NCBI GenBank assembly: GCA_021613335.1
Contig: JAJTWR010000311.1
Span: 576,001-640,000 of the forward strand
Source of the DNA: Whitmania pigra
Lineage: Eukaryota; Annelida; Clitellata; Hirudinida; Haemopidae
Reading direction: 5' to 3'
DNA: 64,000 bases
In this document: piece by piece, positions 1-13,016 of the stretch
How positions within the stretch are numbered: position 1 is the stretch's first letter
How the letters are laid out: every line of letters starts with the position of its first letter
Notes under the pieces: model-generated
What the model was told of the DNA's origin: nothing
The model's database searches: none
The model's input: only the letters and a program-made list of their open reading frames with translations
Program-made: the position numbers and the translations under genes

Positions 1-50
1 TTTTCAATCGATTGACTGTAATGAATAACTTCTCTAATAAAACATTTCAG

Positions 51-2242
51 ACTTTTGTGTCGCCGAGTTCGTCGGATGGAAGAATTCGAGTTACCGAGAA
101 CGGAACACTCGTCATTGATTCTGCAGAATTGGAGGATTCTGGTGATTACTTCTGTCACGCCATGAGCATTTCTGGAAAAAGTTCGGCGAGAGTTAAAGTC
201 GTTGTGAAGGGTAAAAAATGCTTTACTTTTGCTCATCACGTGTTGTTTTTTGCTCGAAAAAAGATTTTTATCTCGCAGAACTTGAATTTCGCCTTCCTCC
301 TGTTATTGTTTATGGACCCCAAAACCAAACTCTTCCCGTCGGGGACACTGCTACGATGCTCTGTCAAGCATCGGGGGAACCGGAACCCGAAATCATGTGG
401 TGGAAGAATAATGAACTCCTGCTGCCCAGCGAGCCCTCGATACTCATAAGAGAAGATGGCATCCTGGAAATTAATAGTTCGTTAGCTTCTTTGAAACATT
501 TCTCTTTTCTTGATAGAATGTTGCTTTTTCTCTTCCCAGAGTACTACTACTACTAATAATAATAATATCATTTATTGTTTTTGTGAGGCAGTTTATTTTT
601 ATAAAGCGAGATGTTTTCTGCTTTTGAAATTGAAAAGTGCGATCTCGGACGCCTGGTTGAGCGAATAACGTATTCCTTTTAAGTTCTTTGTTGAGCGATG
701 ATTGTGATGAATGCTTTGTTGAATATTTTCAGAGCTTAAAAAGTCTGATTCCGGAGTCTACACGTGTTCTGCATCCAGTGCATCTGGAGAAACGAAGTTG
801 TCAGCCCACCTCCAAGTGGAACATCCGAGGAACACCTTCGTCCTCTTCAGTAAAAGTCCTGGAATTTCTTCGTTTCCAGGACAACCGTCGGCACCAACCG
901 CCTCGGAGGTGAGTTGAAACCCTGGAAAAACAACTCGCCGCACAACTTCGCCATACTTTTCTGACCTGAAAGATGGTATCACAATCATAACAACGCATGT
1001 CAGGATGGACGCGTCATAGAAATCTTGTGAAGAAAGTTTATCATCAGTTTGTTTTACACGTTTGTTATCTCATCAGATAAAACATTCCTCGGTGAGGTTG
1101 TCTTGGCTGCCTAACGTGGAGAGGGGGTCTTCGGAGGTGGAGGGTTACGTGCTCGACATGTTTTGCATGGACTGCCAACAAAAGGTTCAATAAATTATTA
1201 TTAATTATCAATTCTCGAAGAATCCAATTGCAGTTTGTAATTACTTGAAGACCTGGAACCAGATGAAGGTGGAATCTCCAAATCCAAGCACCATCGTCTC
1301 CAACCTCTTCCCAGACTCCACCTACTTTTTCCTGGTTAGAAGTAAAAACTCTCACGGTCTCGGTGCACCGAGTGCTACCTCGGTCCCCATAAAAACCAGA
1401 GGTGAGACCAATTTGGCTGCCGTCGTCGACAAATTATCACGTTAACTTTAACTGATTCATTCCGCCTGCAATATTTTTGAACTACTTCATCGCTATACTC
1501 TGCATTCTCGCCCTCTTCCGATATTTTTGACTTTTGGTCGCAAACATTTTGACATCGCAAAACGCCTAAAAGTTCATAAAATCAATGCTGCTTAGGGACG
1601 TGCGAATCATCCGTTAACCATCGCACACAAGGAACGTGTTGTTCTCTTCGGAAACAATCGAAATTATAGAAACACCTGCTCCATTAAAAATAAAAGATGA
1701 AATATAAAAGATGAATAAACCTCCAATAAAACCAGGCTACAGGAGGTCGAATTACCAGAGAGAAGGAGTTTACGAATTCCTGACGAACCAACAACTCGTT
1801 CAGCCACTGAGTGCAGAGGCCATCAGTTCAACCGCCCTCAGAGTTGATTGGGGATTTTTGGAGGATTTTAAAGAGTTCATCGAAGGTTTCATTGTCAAGT
1901 ACCAAGACATTGACAGGTACTTTTTGTTGGCGATGTCTGTTGTGCTTTAGTTTAGTTACGAACGTCTTTTGCACGATATGATCGCATCATCGTAATTAAT
2001 AATATTTCCACCTGTATCACATAACAAAAAGTGGTTATGATGCTTATGGTTTTGTGTCTTATTAATGCCTATTCAGATATCCGACCTGCTGTCTATCATT
2101 GCCATGTATTTTGAGTGCATACCACGTGTTCATCATCCATATTTCAAGAACTGTAACTCGAGCCTGCTCTGCAATTTTTTCCACATCAACCTAACAACAT
2201 TAGCATCATCACCATCGCCGTCATCATCATCATCGTCGTCGC

Positions 2243-2308
<66 letters not shown>

Positions 2309-5300
2309 ATTTCGACCATTATAATCACCACCATCAACAAAGTCATATCAGATATAGTCATTTATCTTCTTTTCTATTCCAACCATTCATTTCTGCATTC
2401 TCGATATTCGTGTCTATAATATGTATTTTCGTATTATTTTGCTTTATCGGTAGGTTTATTATAAAACAAATATTTATTTATTATAAAACAAATATTTATT
2501 TATTATTTTTATCCTTTAGATCTGGTCCGGTAAAATCAGTAAAATGTGATCACCGCGTGAACTCGATGCTTTTGGAGGACTTGTCCGAGTTCACCTGGTA
2601 CGAGGTCAACGTGCATCCTCACTTTGAAAACATCGAAGGAATGCCAACCCCTGCCAGGGTTCGGACCTTCGAAGATCGTGAGTTTCCCAGTCTTTCGACC
2701 TTTTTGACCTTTGAACTCAAGCGTTTACATAGCTTACGTAGAGATGCAAACAACATTCTACCAAACATAGATAGACAGATGCACAGATGATGATGATGAT
2801 GATGATGGTTACATTGAATGGTTACCTCAACAATTGAATGGTCACGTTGATGCAATGTGCATCGCTTTCGATGTGACGTCATCAATGCTCTGAGAATAAA
2901 TTGACGTCCTCACTAAACTTGGATTTTAAGATTGTTTTTTTAGTTCACGAGGAACTTGTGTTATTTTCATTTCACATCGAATCTCAAATTAGCTCAAGCA
3001 ACTCTGTCACTGGATGTGATGATGATGATGACGACGCCTATGACGATGACGACCTTGGTGGTGGTGATGATTATGATCGAAGGTTTAAATATCTTTTTAG
3101 TGCCAAGAGAAGCCCCTCAAAACGTTCAGGCCTCGTGGCATGGAAACGATTCCCTCCTCATCATCTGGGGACATCCAAGTCTCAGCAGCAGAAATGGAGT
3201 CCTTAAGGGCTACAAGGCAGGTTTTGATGATGATGGCGTTGGGGAATTTTGTTGTGATGATAACGTTTATGATGATGATGATGTTGATAAAGGTGATGAT
3301 GATGATGTTGATGATATAGGTGATGATGACGATGATGGGGTTGATGAGTTCACGAGAAATAAGTTCTAATGATCTCCACAGGTCTACGTAACGAACAACG
3401 ACTCAAAAACAACAAGAACAACTCAAGTCGACGCCACAGTTGAATCGTTGATGATGAGCAACATGGCCAGACATCGTGTGTACACGGTGAGGGTGTCTGC
3501 CTTCAATAAAGTTGGCGAGAGTCCGCTCAGTAGAGAAGTTCATGTGGGTAAGTGTCAAAATTCTTATTTCCTAAAGTAAATTCACACAATTATTAAACAT
3601 TACGTAGTGTTTCGTAAATTGTATCGTTGATTCATTACAATTGCATATAATTAATATTTAGGTCAATAAATGCAGGCTTCAATTGATGAATGACAAATTT
3701 AATTACAATTAAACTTAATTGATATTTAGGTCAATACGTGCATGCCACAGTTGCAATTCCCCTGTCGACAACATCGGTCGTCTCCGAATCGTGGTTCATC
3801 TTGTGCGTTGTTGTAATCACAACTGTCTTCCTTTTCTTGGTCACCTGCGTGTCTGCTGTTTGTCTGTTCAGAAGATGCAGGCAGAAGAAGAAGTGCAAGG
3901 CGGGAAACTTTACTGGAGGTTTTTCCATGTTTCGTTTCGTAACTCATGGATGAAGCTGTTATGAAGAACAACATGTGCATGCATTTATGACTTTCATCGG
4001 TCTTCTTCCCTTCCAGTGAAGATTCAGGAGTGTTCGGACAACCTCGTCAAGTCCGATCAGAAACCTTGCCAGGGCGGCAGTCAGTTCCCCCTCCTCCCCA
4101 ACCATTCTGTCGACTGTCAACAACGCAACAACCCGTGTTGCTATGACAACCACCCTCCTAGCGACTTCGAGTCGAAGAACGGCTTGCACGGCAGGAGCGA
4201 GAGTCAAGGCCACACTTACCAGACGCGTGAGTTGACCGAGAAATATTTCCACGAGGCAACTTTCGATTATGGTAATTAGTAATTGTAATGACCTTAATGA
4301 CTTCAATATCGTCATCAGTCGATGGAGCACCGTGCTCGTATCCCCACACGTGGAATCCATCCAAGCACCCGATGACCTCGGCCGGATGCAGCGCAGTCTT
4401 CAACCAGCAACAATTTCCATCCTCGAATCCCCTTCAATCGACTTCCCAATTTTTCCCTGCCAACGACATTCCCAATCCAGCAGCCTACATGATCAGACAT
4501 CCTCCGTCCAACTGCAACTCGGTGGCGGGCGTCAGCGACAAGAACAGCGAGGCGAGCGAAGTGAGGGAGTTGTACGGCGGATCGAGCGACGGAAGCGGGT
4601 GCACGAGACAGCAGAGCAAGTTCTCTTCCAACGTCTCGTCCGGAGGTAATCCGGTCGAAGTTTCTTATTTTTCATTCTCGAAACCAAAATATATAAAAAA
4701 AACCTCTGATTTTTCTCCAGCGAGTTCCATTCGGTCGAACGTCAACGACTCCAGTCAGCCCCTCCTCCATTGCCGTAGCGGTCCCCATGGCAACTATCAC
4801 CACGACGACGGAAACTCTAGTCACGGAAGTTCCAACAAGTCTTCCCAAGCGCACATGAGGTTTTTACATACCACGATCATTTCTCCAGATTAATGAATAA
4901 ATTATGCTAATAGCGGTTAATGGAATATTATAACATCACATGAATATACCATTTTAATGAAAAGTAAACTAGTTTTCATATGTAAAAAACAAATAAGTCA
5001 GTGGTCCATTTTTATAGAATTAATAATTCATATCTCCTAATTTAATAATGATAGTTACTGCTTTATTTACTGCGCCATTTATCCGTTAGGTCGAACAATC
5101 CTGTTCTCATTCATTCGATGAGCATCAACGACTCTCAACACTACGATGAAGTCAATGAGCACTTCCAACCATGCCACGTGAATGCCCAGCACAAAATGTT
5201 CAAACATTGCAACACCCCGATATCCATGGCAACGGACACTGACGATGGTGAATAAACTTTACTTTCAACTATCAACAGTCTTTATTAATTGACTTTATTG

Positions 5301-6111
5301 TAATGAAATTTATTGATGATTATATTTTTAATTCAAAATATATCTATTTAGAGGAAATAAATTTTGTTTGAAAAATGTTTAAATTGCATGACTTGCAGAA
5401 TTAAATTTTTATATAAAAGAGAGCACCACAAATCCATGCCTGCATTCAATGGATGATTTCAGCACCATCAGTTCAATGAAGTCTGAAGAATATTCTCACC
5501 AGCCATTAAGCATGATTCAACATAATGGTTAATGTGAAAAATTGTTTCGGTTACATTTACTGCTCAAGTAGTTTTGTGAAAATAAATTTAAATTACATTA
5601 TTAGCAAAAACAATTAATAACTAATAAAACAATTAATATTTAATAATCAACAATTAATAATTTCAAAAAAAACAGAAAAATTCCACATCCCTTTGAATCA
5701 GCATCAGTTAATTCAGCATGAATTAATTCCAAACGAATCCGTCCACAAGCAATTCAAGTGTTCCGAGCAGAAATTTAAAAGGCCACAAATCAGCACATTT
5801 GCACACGAACCACACTTCAATTGTAAGATTGGATTTTATGTTAGCACTTGTTAACCTAAAAAAATTGTCAATACTGTTGCATAGCAATAAGTAGTTTGTT
5901 GTAGATGTTACTATTTATTGTTGTTTTCATGTTTTTGATGAATATGTACTTTTACTGGATACTGAATTACTGGATATTATTACATAACATTTACTTTTAT
6001 TCTGAGTTTTATTTGTTTCTTTCAATAATTATTTACGATGGAATGCACCTAAATTGCTTCTAAAAGAGAACTTTTAATCAGTTCTACCTCACAGTCCTCC
6101 ATCAAATGTGA
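51..6111 (+). CDS. robo: Roundabout (Robo) receptor, copy A, 5'-partial
   Basis: Transmembrane receptor for Slit in axon guidance. The window opens inside the gene. I see 17 exons in continuous phase: 51-210, 279-476, 733-908, 1077-1184, 1251-1401, 1736-1916, 2520-2677, 3101-3216, 3382-3547, 3730-3918, 4017-4271, 4319-4645, 4721-4859, 5090-5247, 5420-5527, 5676-5822 and 6095-6111, about 917 residues. Order: second half of Ig4 (DSGDYFC), Ig5 (PPVIVYGPQNQTLPVG, then DSGVYTC), three FN3 domains (SFPGQPSAP linker, FENIEG, VPREAPQNV-like LPREAPQNV), one membrane helix (from WFILCVVV) followed by a basic stop-transfer (FRRCRQKKK), and a Ser/His-rich tail of about 420 residues with YDEVNEH and a PLL/HY-rich segment. 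The intron after 3216 is GC-AG. The last exon, giving ...FLHQM-stop, is the least certain. Ig5 and FN3 wording match Robo rather than neogenin or DSCAM. The upstream Ig1-4 exons lie outside the window. Confidence 0.88.
2219..2311. repeat. (TCA)n microsatellite in robo copy A intron
   Basis: A run of TCA triplets inside the intron that splits FN3-2. The same run in copy B (about 23646-23722) is 12 bp shorter. It opens a serine-rich reading frame that is not coding. Confidence 0.9.
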
Positions 6112-6482
6112 CGTCACCTTCAGAAGGATCCATCAACAGTTTTGCATCCACAGTGAAGGTAGCCTCAATTCAATCAGTTGAATTTGCAAAATATTAACTA
6201 TTTTTCAGTTATTTGTTTTATTAACTTTACCCTTGTCATTTCAGAACACTATCATTTGAAGTGGATTGCAGCAATCCTTGTTGATTAGTGGCTCTTTTAA
6301 TTCTGCAGTGTAAAAAAGCAAACAGTTCGTTGTTTTTAAGTTTTCTTCGTTTCTGCTGAGTTTCGGTCGAAAGTGTTTCATGGCCCGCCTTAGACCCATT
6401 GTGAATATTTATTCAAGTATTTTGTTATTGTGATATCCTTTCAGTTTTTGAAGTCACTTCAATTCTTCACCAATTTGTGTAT

Positions 6483-6488
6483 AATAAA
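6483..6488 (+). promoter_or_regulatory. Candidate poly(A) signal of robo copy A
   Basis: An AATAAA hexamer about 370 bp after the proposed robo stop and the first clear one downstream. The identical site in copy B is at 27903-27908. Confidence 0.4.
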
Positions 6489-6733
6489 CGAGAATGGAAG
6501 TATTGTCCTCTGATATTCCAATAGAATTTTTAATCACGCATATCCAGTCATTCACAAACTGTGTTAGCATTTTGATTGGAGGCAGTAGGTGACGAAAGAC
6601 GTGCATAGTAACTGTCGCATTTTTTTTTTTTGAGAAATTTTAGTTGAACAATAAACCAAAACCAACAGTAAAAGACAAAATAAAATAAAGAGTCATCCTT
6701 AAGGAAACGCACTCTTCCGCTGTCAGACTGACC

Positions 6734-6937
6734 TTAATTAACACGATTTAAATAGGCATCCTTAGCTTTCAGGGTACTATCTCTGAAAAGGTGAAGATTG
6801 GCTGCCTTAGCTTTAAGATCGAACCTTGCATAAGAGAGCCAATAAGGTCTTAGTAAGATTAAGTGTCTCGGTTGCCTGGGCGAGCAGTCCATGAAAGTGC
6901 CCAAATAAGGAGAACGAGAGACGCGATGTGAGAGCAC
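6734..6937 (-). mobile_element. Non-LTR retrotransposon fragment, endonuclease-RT linker-like
   Basis: A minus-strand open frame reads ARFDLKAKAANLHLFRDST, the Lys/Ala-rich pattern found between the endonuclease and reverse transcriptase of many non-LTR elements. Both robo-KCTD9 copies share its 3' flank (6699-6756 versus 28144-28202), so part of it predates the duplication. Assignment by pattern only. Confidence 0.4.
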
Positions 6938-6959
6938 CAGTCACCACACTGGTCAAGCA

Positions 6960-7840
6960 GACCAACTGTCCCGAATCTCTCAGAACATAGCCGCTTCTTC
7001 GTCAAAGAAGCAAGTGACTCTTGGATTTATCTTATATTTGGAAAAAGCCTTTGACATGGTGTGGAGAGCGGGAATAATCGCAAGGTTTTCCGAACTAGGC
7101 ATCAAAGGGAGGATGCTTCGCCGGAGCTACGACTTCCTGCAGTACCGAACAATCGAAGTCATAGTTGGCTTTTTCCAATCCCAAAACCCTTGATAATGTC
7201 ACACCCCGAGGACGTGTCCTTAGTCCAGCAATCTCTCCACCATGAACGGCAGCTAGATAGAAAAGAGTTGTTTTACCTAATAATAGTAATAAATCAAGGC
7301 AGGACTCTCGTCTGGGTACCTGCTCAAGTGGGCATTCCAGGTAACGAAAAGGCCGACATCCTGGCGAAGCTGGCGACAACTCGAGGCCAGATAGACCGCC
7401 AAATCCCAGGATGTATCAAGGACGTCAAACGGATCATCGCCAAGAAAATCGAAGACGACTGGCAGAGAAGATGGGATTGATCCTTTGGCAAGTTTTGATG
7501 TCCAGAATCAGGCAACGATGAGGAACTTTTTCCAATGCATCTCTGGAGGGAAAGAGGTACTCATCTGCAGACTTCGTCTTGGAAAATGTCGTCTGAATCG
7601 TTACCTGTTCCAAATGAAGAGGCACAACAGCGGCAATTATGCTATTAATTAGATCTCATCTAACGGTAGGTTCAAGAAAAAAGAAGAAACCTGATTTAGA
7701 CCGATTGATCTGTACATATCATAATATGTTATATCTAAGAACATACAAAAATTTTTCATCGATGAAGTCTTTATGTTGTCCCCGTCCTAATTATCTAGTC
7801 ATGAAATGGACGTTAATAAATACGCATACACACGGCAGTA
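6960..7840 (+). mobile_element. Broken non-LTR retrotransposon, RT and RNase H remnants
   Basis: Plus-strand frames encode an RT fragment (LEKAFDMVWRAG, then ELGIKGRML and DFLQYRTIEV) near 7020-7165, followed by an RNase H fragment (WVPAQVGIPGNEKADILAK) near 7309-7370 and a terminal LICRLRLGKCRLNRYLFQMK near 7555-7615. RT followed by RNase H indicates the I/Jockey-like superclade. Frames shift between the parts and much is deleted, so it is dead. It ends at 7785-7830 in a tail (CCTAATTATCTAGTCATG, then GGACGTTAATAAATA) that recurs as very short insertions elsewhere in the window. Absent from duplicate copy B. Confidence 0.75.
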
Positions 7841-8515
7841 ATTTTTAGCTCAGAGAGTTGGTGCGACAGCATGAGGGGTCGGGAGTGAGAAGTATGGAGT
7901 TTGTGCGAGAAGGAGATTGAATACCAATTAAGGATGCAATAAATATTCAAAATTCTAACCAAAAGTTTAAAAAGCAAAGCATGGCTAAATCAAAGGTATA
8001 ATCAGCACTCCTTTGACTTGCCTCTACAGTAGAACGTCTGAGTCGGCCAGTTATTTCCATTTTGGAAGAGTGAAAAGTCCGAAATAAGAACTCGATTGAT
8101 GCTCAACAAATCTGGGTGTGTTGTGCCACTGTTTAGATATGGAAATGAATTCCAAGAACAGTATGAAGTTAACGCGTCATTATATGGAAATATGGAATGC
8201 AGATGGACCACCATGTCATTGAACACATCTACAGTAAAAATTGGCTATAGGGACCTTTTAACTTTGCAGCCAAAAAATGACCCTATGAGCAGTTTTGCCT
8301 CATAGCGAGGTGTCTATGTTAAACTATACGAAATGGCAAACCCATCAAAATTAGAAGACAATTTATCATATTTTTAGATGAAACATGAAAAGAAAATGTA
8401 TTATAATTTATTAAAAAATACTTTATTGTTGTTTGTTTGTTTGTTACTTCCTGTGTTCCTTAACTTTGCTTCCAGATATTGTCCTAAATTCTTGATAATT
8501 CAACTGATATGTGTT
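7841..8515. other. Intergenic, no gene recognised
   Basis: AT-rich DNA between two transposon fossils, found only in copy A. Short open frames near 8002-8305 match nothing I know. It may be further decayed transposon sequence. Confidence 0.4.
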
Positions 8516-9118
8516 TCACAGAAGGTGTTGAATTAGCATAGAATAATAGCTCAGATGTTTTATTTCAGGCTTCCTCGTGGGAAATTCTGCTAGTAAAAAC
8601 AATGTCTTTGTTTTATTATTTCCATGTCTGTCATCGTCTTTTGCTACCAATGACTTGGATGGTAGAAACTTATAAAAAAAATGCAATTTCATTACAGTTG
8701 AAGACATCTTCCAAGGAGTAGTCTTTACAGAGATGTGACAGTCTGCCTTTCTAAACTGAAAAAGTGTCTGCTGGCGCTTCATTGCCTTCACCATTCAAAA
8801 TCGAAAACTTTATGATTGCAGCCATCCATTGCTTGCTGAAAAATTGTTATGCCCTAACTCTTTCGCAAACATTATAGCTCTGTCCTTCACAAATGGACCT
8901 GTTACTGGTAGATTTTTGGATAGAGCTAAACAAAACCATTCAAGAATTCCATTGAGTTCCTTATACTGACAATGTCTCTCCTACATTCGTTTGCCCTGAC
9001 TTCCTCCGTTTTTCCATTTCATTTTAATCCCTTCTTTCTTTGCGATTATGTTCGATATCTGATGTCGGCTAACTTTGAATTCATTGCTAAATTTTGAGAA
9101 ATAATTATAATAACTTCT
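8516..9118 (-). pseudogene. Dead Tigger/pogo (CENP-B-like) transposase
   Basis: Minus-strand translation from 9100 to 8815 stays in one frame and reads a CENP-B/Tigger DNA-binding region: KVSRHQISNIIAKKEGIKMK, ELNGILEWFCLALSKNLPV, TGPFVKDRAIMFAKELG, FSASNGWL. It contains in-frame stops (after GKRM and after GWLQS). Further on, frames carry FFYKFLPSKSL and a GNNKTKTL segment resembling the start of the DDE domain (ETGLFYK.LP.KTL, G.K.SKER). Several frameshifts make it a fossil. It occurs only in duplicate copy A. Confidence 0.7.
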
Positions 9119-9917
9119 TTCAGAAGTTGAAACTACCTCAAGTTTTGTTTTCCAGTGGCAGCCATTGTCTTTTCTGAGAATCTAGCACCAACAACCTATC
9201 GGAAATCGATCAAAATTCACTTAAACAAGAGCAGGAAACAGATGAAGTTATAATTAGGAAGTTTGAAGTCTAGCATAAGCACAAATCCAAAGAATTTTTA
9301 TTGTTCACTTTCTTTTAAAATTTATTTAAAATTGTTTTTACTTTAAAGAGACTTATGCTTATAGGAAAGTTTTGGAACTATTTCAGACATGTTTTTATTA
9401 AAGTTTGACAGGTTCTTAATTTAGTACTGTCATTAAGCGTCAAATTGCATCACAGAAAAAATCCGTCCTTGATAAAAATCCTTAGAAGCAGTTTTCCCCT
9501 CTATCAAGGTGCCTGTATAGGCAGACTTAAGATCTGCAACATCATCAGAATACAGATAAAACGAGAATGAAGATATTAACCTTTGATATTCCAATCAAAT
9601 TATAATCATACATCTTCAATTATTTACATACAAATCGAACATTTTGATTGGAGGTATCAGAAGTGACAAGTGTAAACAGCACGACTGCAAAGAGATGCAA
9701 TTGCAACCTACAAATGACTGAGAATTTCAGACAAACGGAAAGGCATTGAATTATTTAGTTAATTAATGATTTCCATTGTTCATGGATGAGAATTAACTTA
9801 AATTAATAGTTGAATCTTCAAAACTAAGTTTTATAATGAGATCTGATCAAGCAAGTTATTTAATAACCAAGGAGTTAAAAGGTTCAGGCGTTAATTGATC
9901 GTGAGAATAACAATAGA
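9119..9917. other. 3' flank of KCTD9 copy A
   Basis: No gene seen. From about 9208 the sequence aligns with 28443 onward of the second copy at noticeably lower identity than the robo half, with many small indels. Confidence 0.6.
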
Positions 9918-12027
9918 TCATCCAACTGCTTGAGACATGTGTAGGGGATTCACCATGAGTTCAAAAGTTGCCCCCTTCAGATTGGCACCCCTCAAGTTTG
10001 CTTCTTGGAGGTCACATCCACTAAGGTTGCAATTTTCAAGGTCTGTTCCAGCCAAAACAGCCCCTGGTAAAAATTCATTATTATTACAGAGTTAGTATGA
10101 AGAACATTATTTTAATGAAATTATTCTGATGCTACTGTTTTTTTTTCAAATTCTCAGTCCTAAATAGTCCTAAATCAAAATGAAGAACTGCAGTGGAATT
10201 ATACCATATTATTCATGTTTTGTTATTGTTATTAGTCTCAAGCCACATTCTATTTTAGGCTTTAAAATGAGCAGCTATAAAGTTAAACCTCTGAGGTCAC
10301 AGTTCTGGAGGTTTGCATTCTTGAGGTTTGCAACTCTCAGGTTGATGCCTGCCATCCTGCTACCCTCAAGATTCACTCCTTTCATATTGGCCCCCTCCAT
10401 GCTGGTGTGACTGCCTGGGTGGTCAATTATTAGAATGTCATCATTATGTATTTATAACTAATTAACAGTTAAATAGATGAACAAATGATGAAGTAAAATC
10501 GACAAGTTATGCTGATGAAAAGCAAGTCGTATTGGAGAGGCTAAGCTGCACGATCGGTTTGCCCGATATCCCATAACAAGACCATAATGAGTTTTTAACC
10601 CTTTGAACCCTGTTCCCCCTGGCTTTTCCCCTACAACCCGAGACTCCTCAGCAATTCTCAGCTAATGATGGTAGATGCAGTGGCCGGAAAAAAAAGGGTT
10701 AAGCTATCACCCACAATTAGCAATTATTGTTACTATTGCAATTAATATTGCTAATATTATTATTATCACTATTACAAGATTAAGGTGTTAATATGAATAA
10801 ATTAACCTGCAGGATCCTCAAAATTACAGCTCTTCATGGAAGCCCCCTCCAGTGTCACGCACAACATTCTTGCACCGAGCACTGTTGCCATGTCCATCCT
10901 CACATTTGTCAGATCTGCTCCTAAAAATAAATTGCAGAAGGTGTTTTAGGTCAACTCTCAATTCTCATTGGTAAGGAATTATTTCAAGTTTTAGTGACAT
11001 AATGTAAACTAAGGTTTCATAACGTAAACAAACTCTCAAAGTTGCAGGAAGAAAGGTTGCAATAAGAAAGATCGGCCCTCCTCAGGTTGGCGTACTTGAA
11101 GTTGATGTGCCAAAGGTCGATTTTCGACAAATTGGCACCTTCCAGGTTCACGCCTTGACATCGCAACTCCCAACTCGAAGGTGTTCCAATGATCATCTTT
11201 AAAAATTCCCTTTTATATAAAAAAAAGAATTATAAGTCCTTTTTTAATCCATAGAGCTTCAATGTAAAATAATGGCAATGAAAGTTACATCAAGTTTGAA
11301 AACTTATGTTCATGATTTTGCATTTGAAATTAAATGAAGAGATTAATATTTGATTCAGTAGATGAAAATAAGTTGTAATTGGAACCTCCTAGTGAATGGC
11401 TGATTGTCTGGGCTCTCCATATGAGCTTCATTTTCAATTTTCATCATCAGCTGTTCAATGATGCTCGTCACTCCATAAAACCGTGCCTCGGACAAAACAC
11501 CTCTGCAGGAAAAAATTAATAAGAAACATAAAATTAAGTTTATAGGTAAAATTATATTTATAAAATCTATAACAAGTATTATTAAATCACCTAAAATAAC
11601 CTAAAAAATGAATCAATATTTAACCTGATGTTTATTCCTGGGTCAATAATGGGTTCTACAGTTCTGAGAAAGTTAAGAATGGGATGAAAATATTCAGGAC
11701 TGCGATCTATTAGAATTGCACCACTTGAGTCCTTTGGATGATCCTGGTTTGAATCACTGTCAAACATTCTAGCCAACATACTGTCAGGATCCTAAAATTT
11801 AATTACCTAAATTTGTCTAAACTTCGCTTTAACAAATTAATATATACTTTTAAATTGGATGCTAAAGCATAAACAATAGTTACATTTGCCACCAGAGTTA
11901 TCTTGGTTGTTGTAAAATGCTTTCCACCAATGTTGAGAGTTATCCATTCATTTAAGTCACTATTGCTGTAAATTGTTTCATCAAGTTCGGAAGTCACAGA
12001 CCTTTTTAAGTTCATTTTCTCAGCCAT
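9918..12027 (-). CDS. KCTD9: KCTD9-like BTB/pentapeptide-repeat protein, copy A
   Basis: Seven minus-strand exons: 12027-11884, 11791-11625, 11502-11386, 11209-11034, 10920-10807, 10414-10289 and 10073-9918. The BTB/T1 domain carries [13 protein letters not shown] and [18 protein letters not shown]. After a linker ([15 protein letters not shown]), the C-terminal half is a pentapeptide-repeat solenoid of A(N/D)LXX units (GANLEG-type, [20 protein letters not shown]), ending LHMSQAVG, nearly the vertebrate KCTD9 terminus. KCTD9 is described as a CUL3 substrate adaptor. This copy reads RTVEPIID at the end of the BTB core, where copy B has RTGELIID, the form closer to vertebrate KCTD9. All splice sites are GT-AG and in phase. 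Compared with vertebrate KCTD9 as I remember it, the N-terminal region before BTB is very short, so an upstream coding exon is possible. Confidence 0.88.
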
Positions 12028-12346
12028 AACTATTGGTACATTATCTATTTCTTTTCAGGAAGTCGGATAGCTAAGATATATATAATATAATATTTAGTTT
12101 GAAATGGTATAAAATATTGATATTTTGGCATTAGGCCTACCACTGCTTCAAATTAAAACAAGCAGCATACATCGAAAGACACTTACAAAGGCTAGGATAA
12201 TTCACAAATTTACAAATTACTAATCGCTAATTCAAACTTAATTTTGAGCAAAGCTACCTTTCTTTATTTGACATATCGCCGACAACCCTTAATTAAACTT
12301 GCTATTGTTTTTTCTTCTCCATCCTAGCAATCTGCGCTTCAAGCCC
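12028..12346. other. 5' flank of KCTD9 copy A to duplication breakpoint
   Basis: Shared with 31244-31540 of copy B. Similarity stops at about 12340 (after CGCTTCAAGC), where the microsatellite begins in copy A. Probably holds the KCTD9 promoter, but I can name no element. Confidence 0.5.

Positions 12347-13016
<670 letters not shown>

Noticed and set aside
2065..2790. 241-codon Ser-rich frame, duplicated at 23491-24204
   Set aside because: Runs through a robo intron with a (TCA)n run into a true exon; only 2520-2677 is coding.
3217..3369. Asp-rich frame after the FN3-3 exon
   Set aside because: (GAT)n intron sequence; the receptor frame continues at 3382.
3959..4403. Minus-strand frames of 133 and 81 codons, also in copy B
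   Set aside because: Antisense shadows of the Robo cytoplasmic exons.
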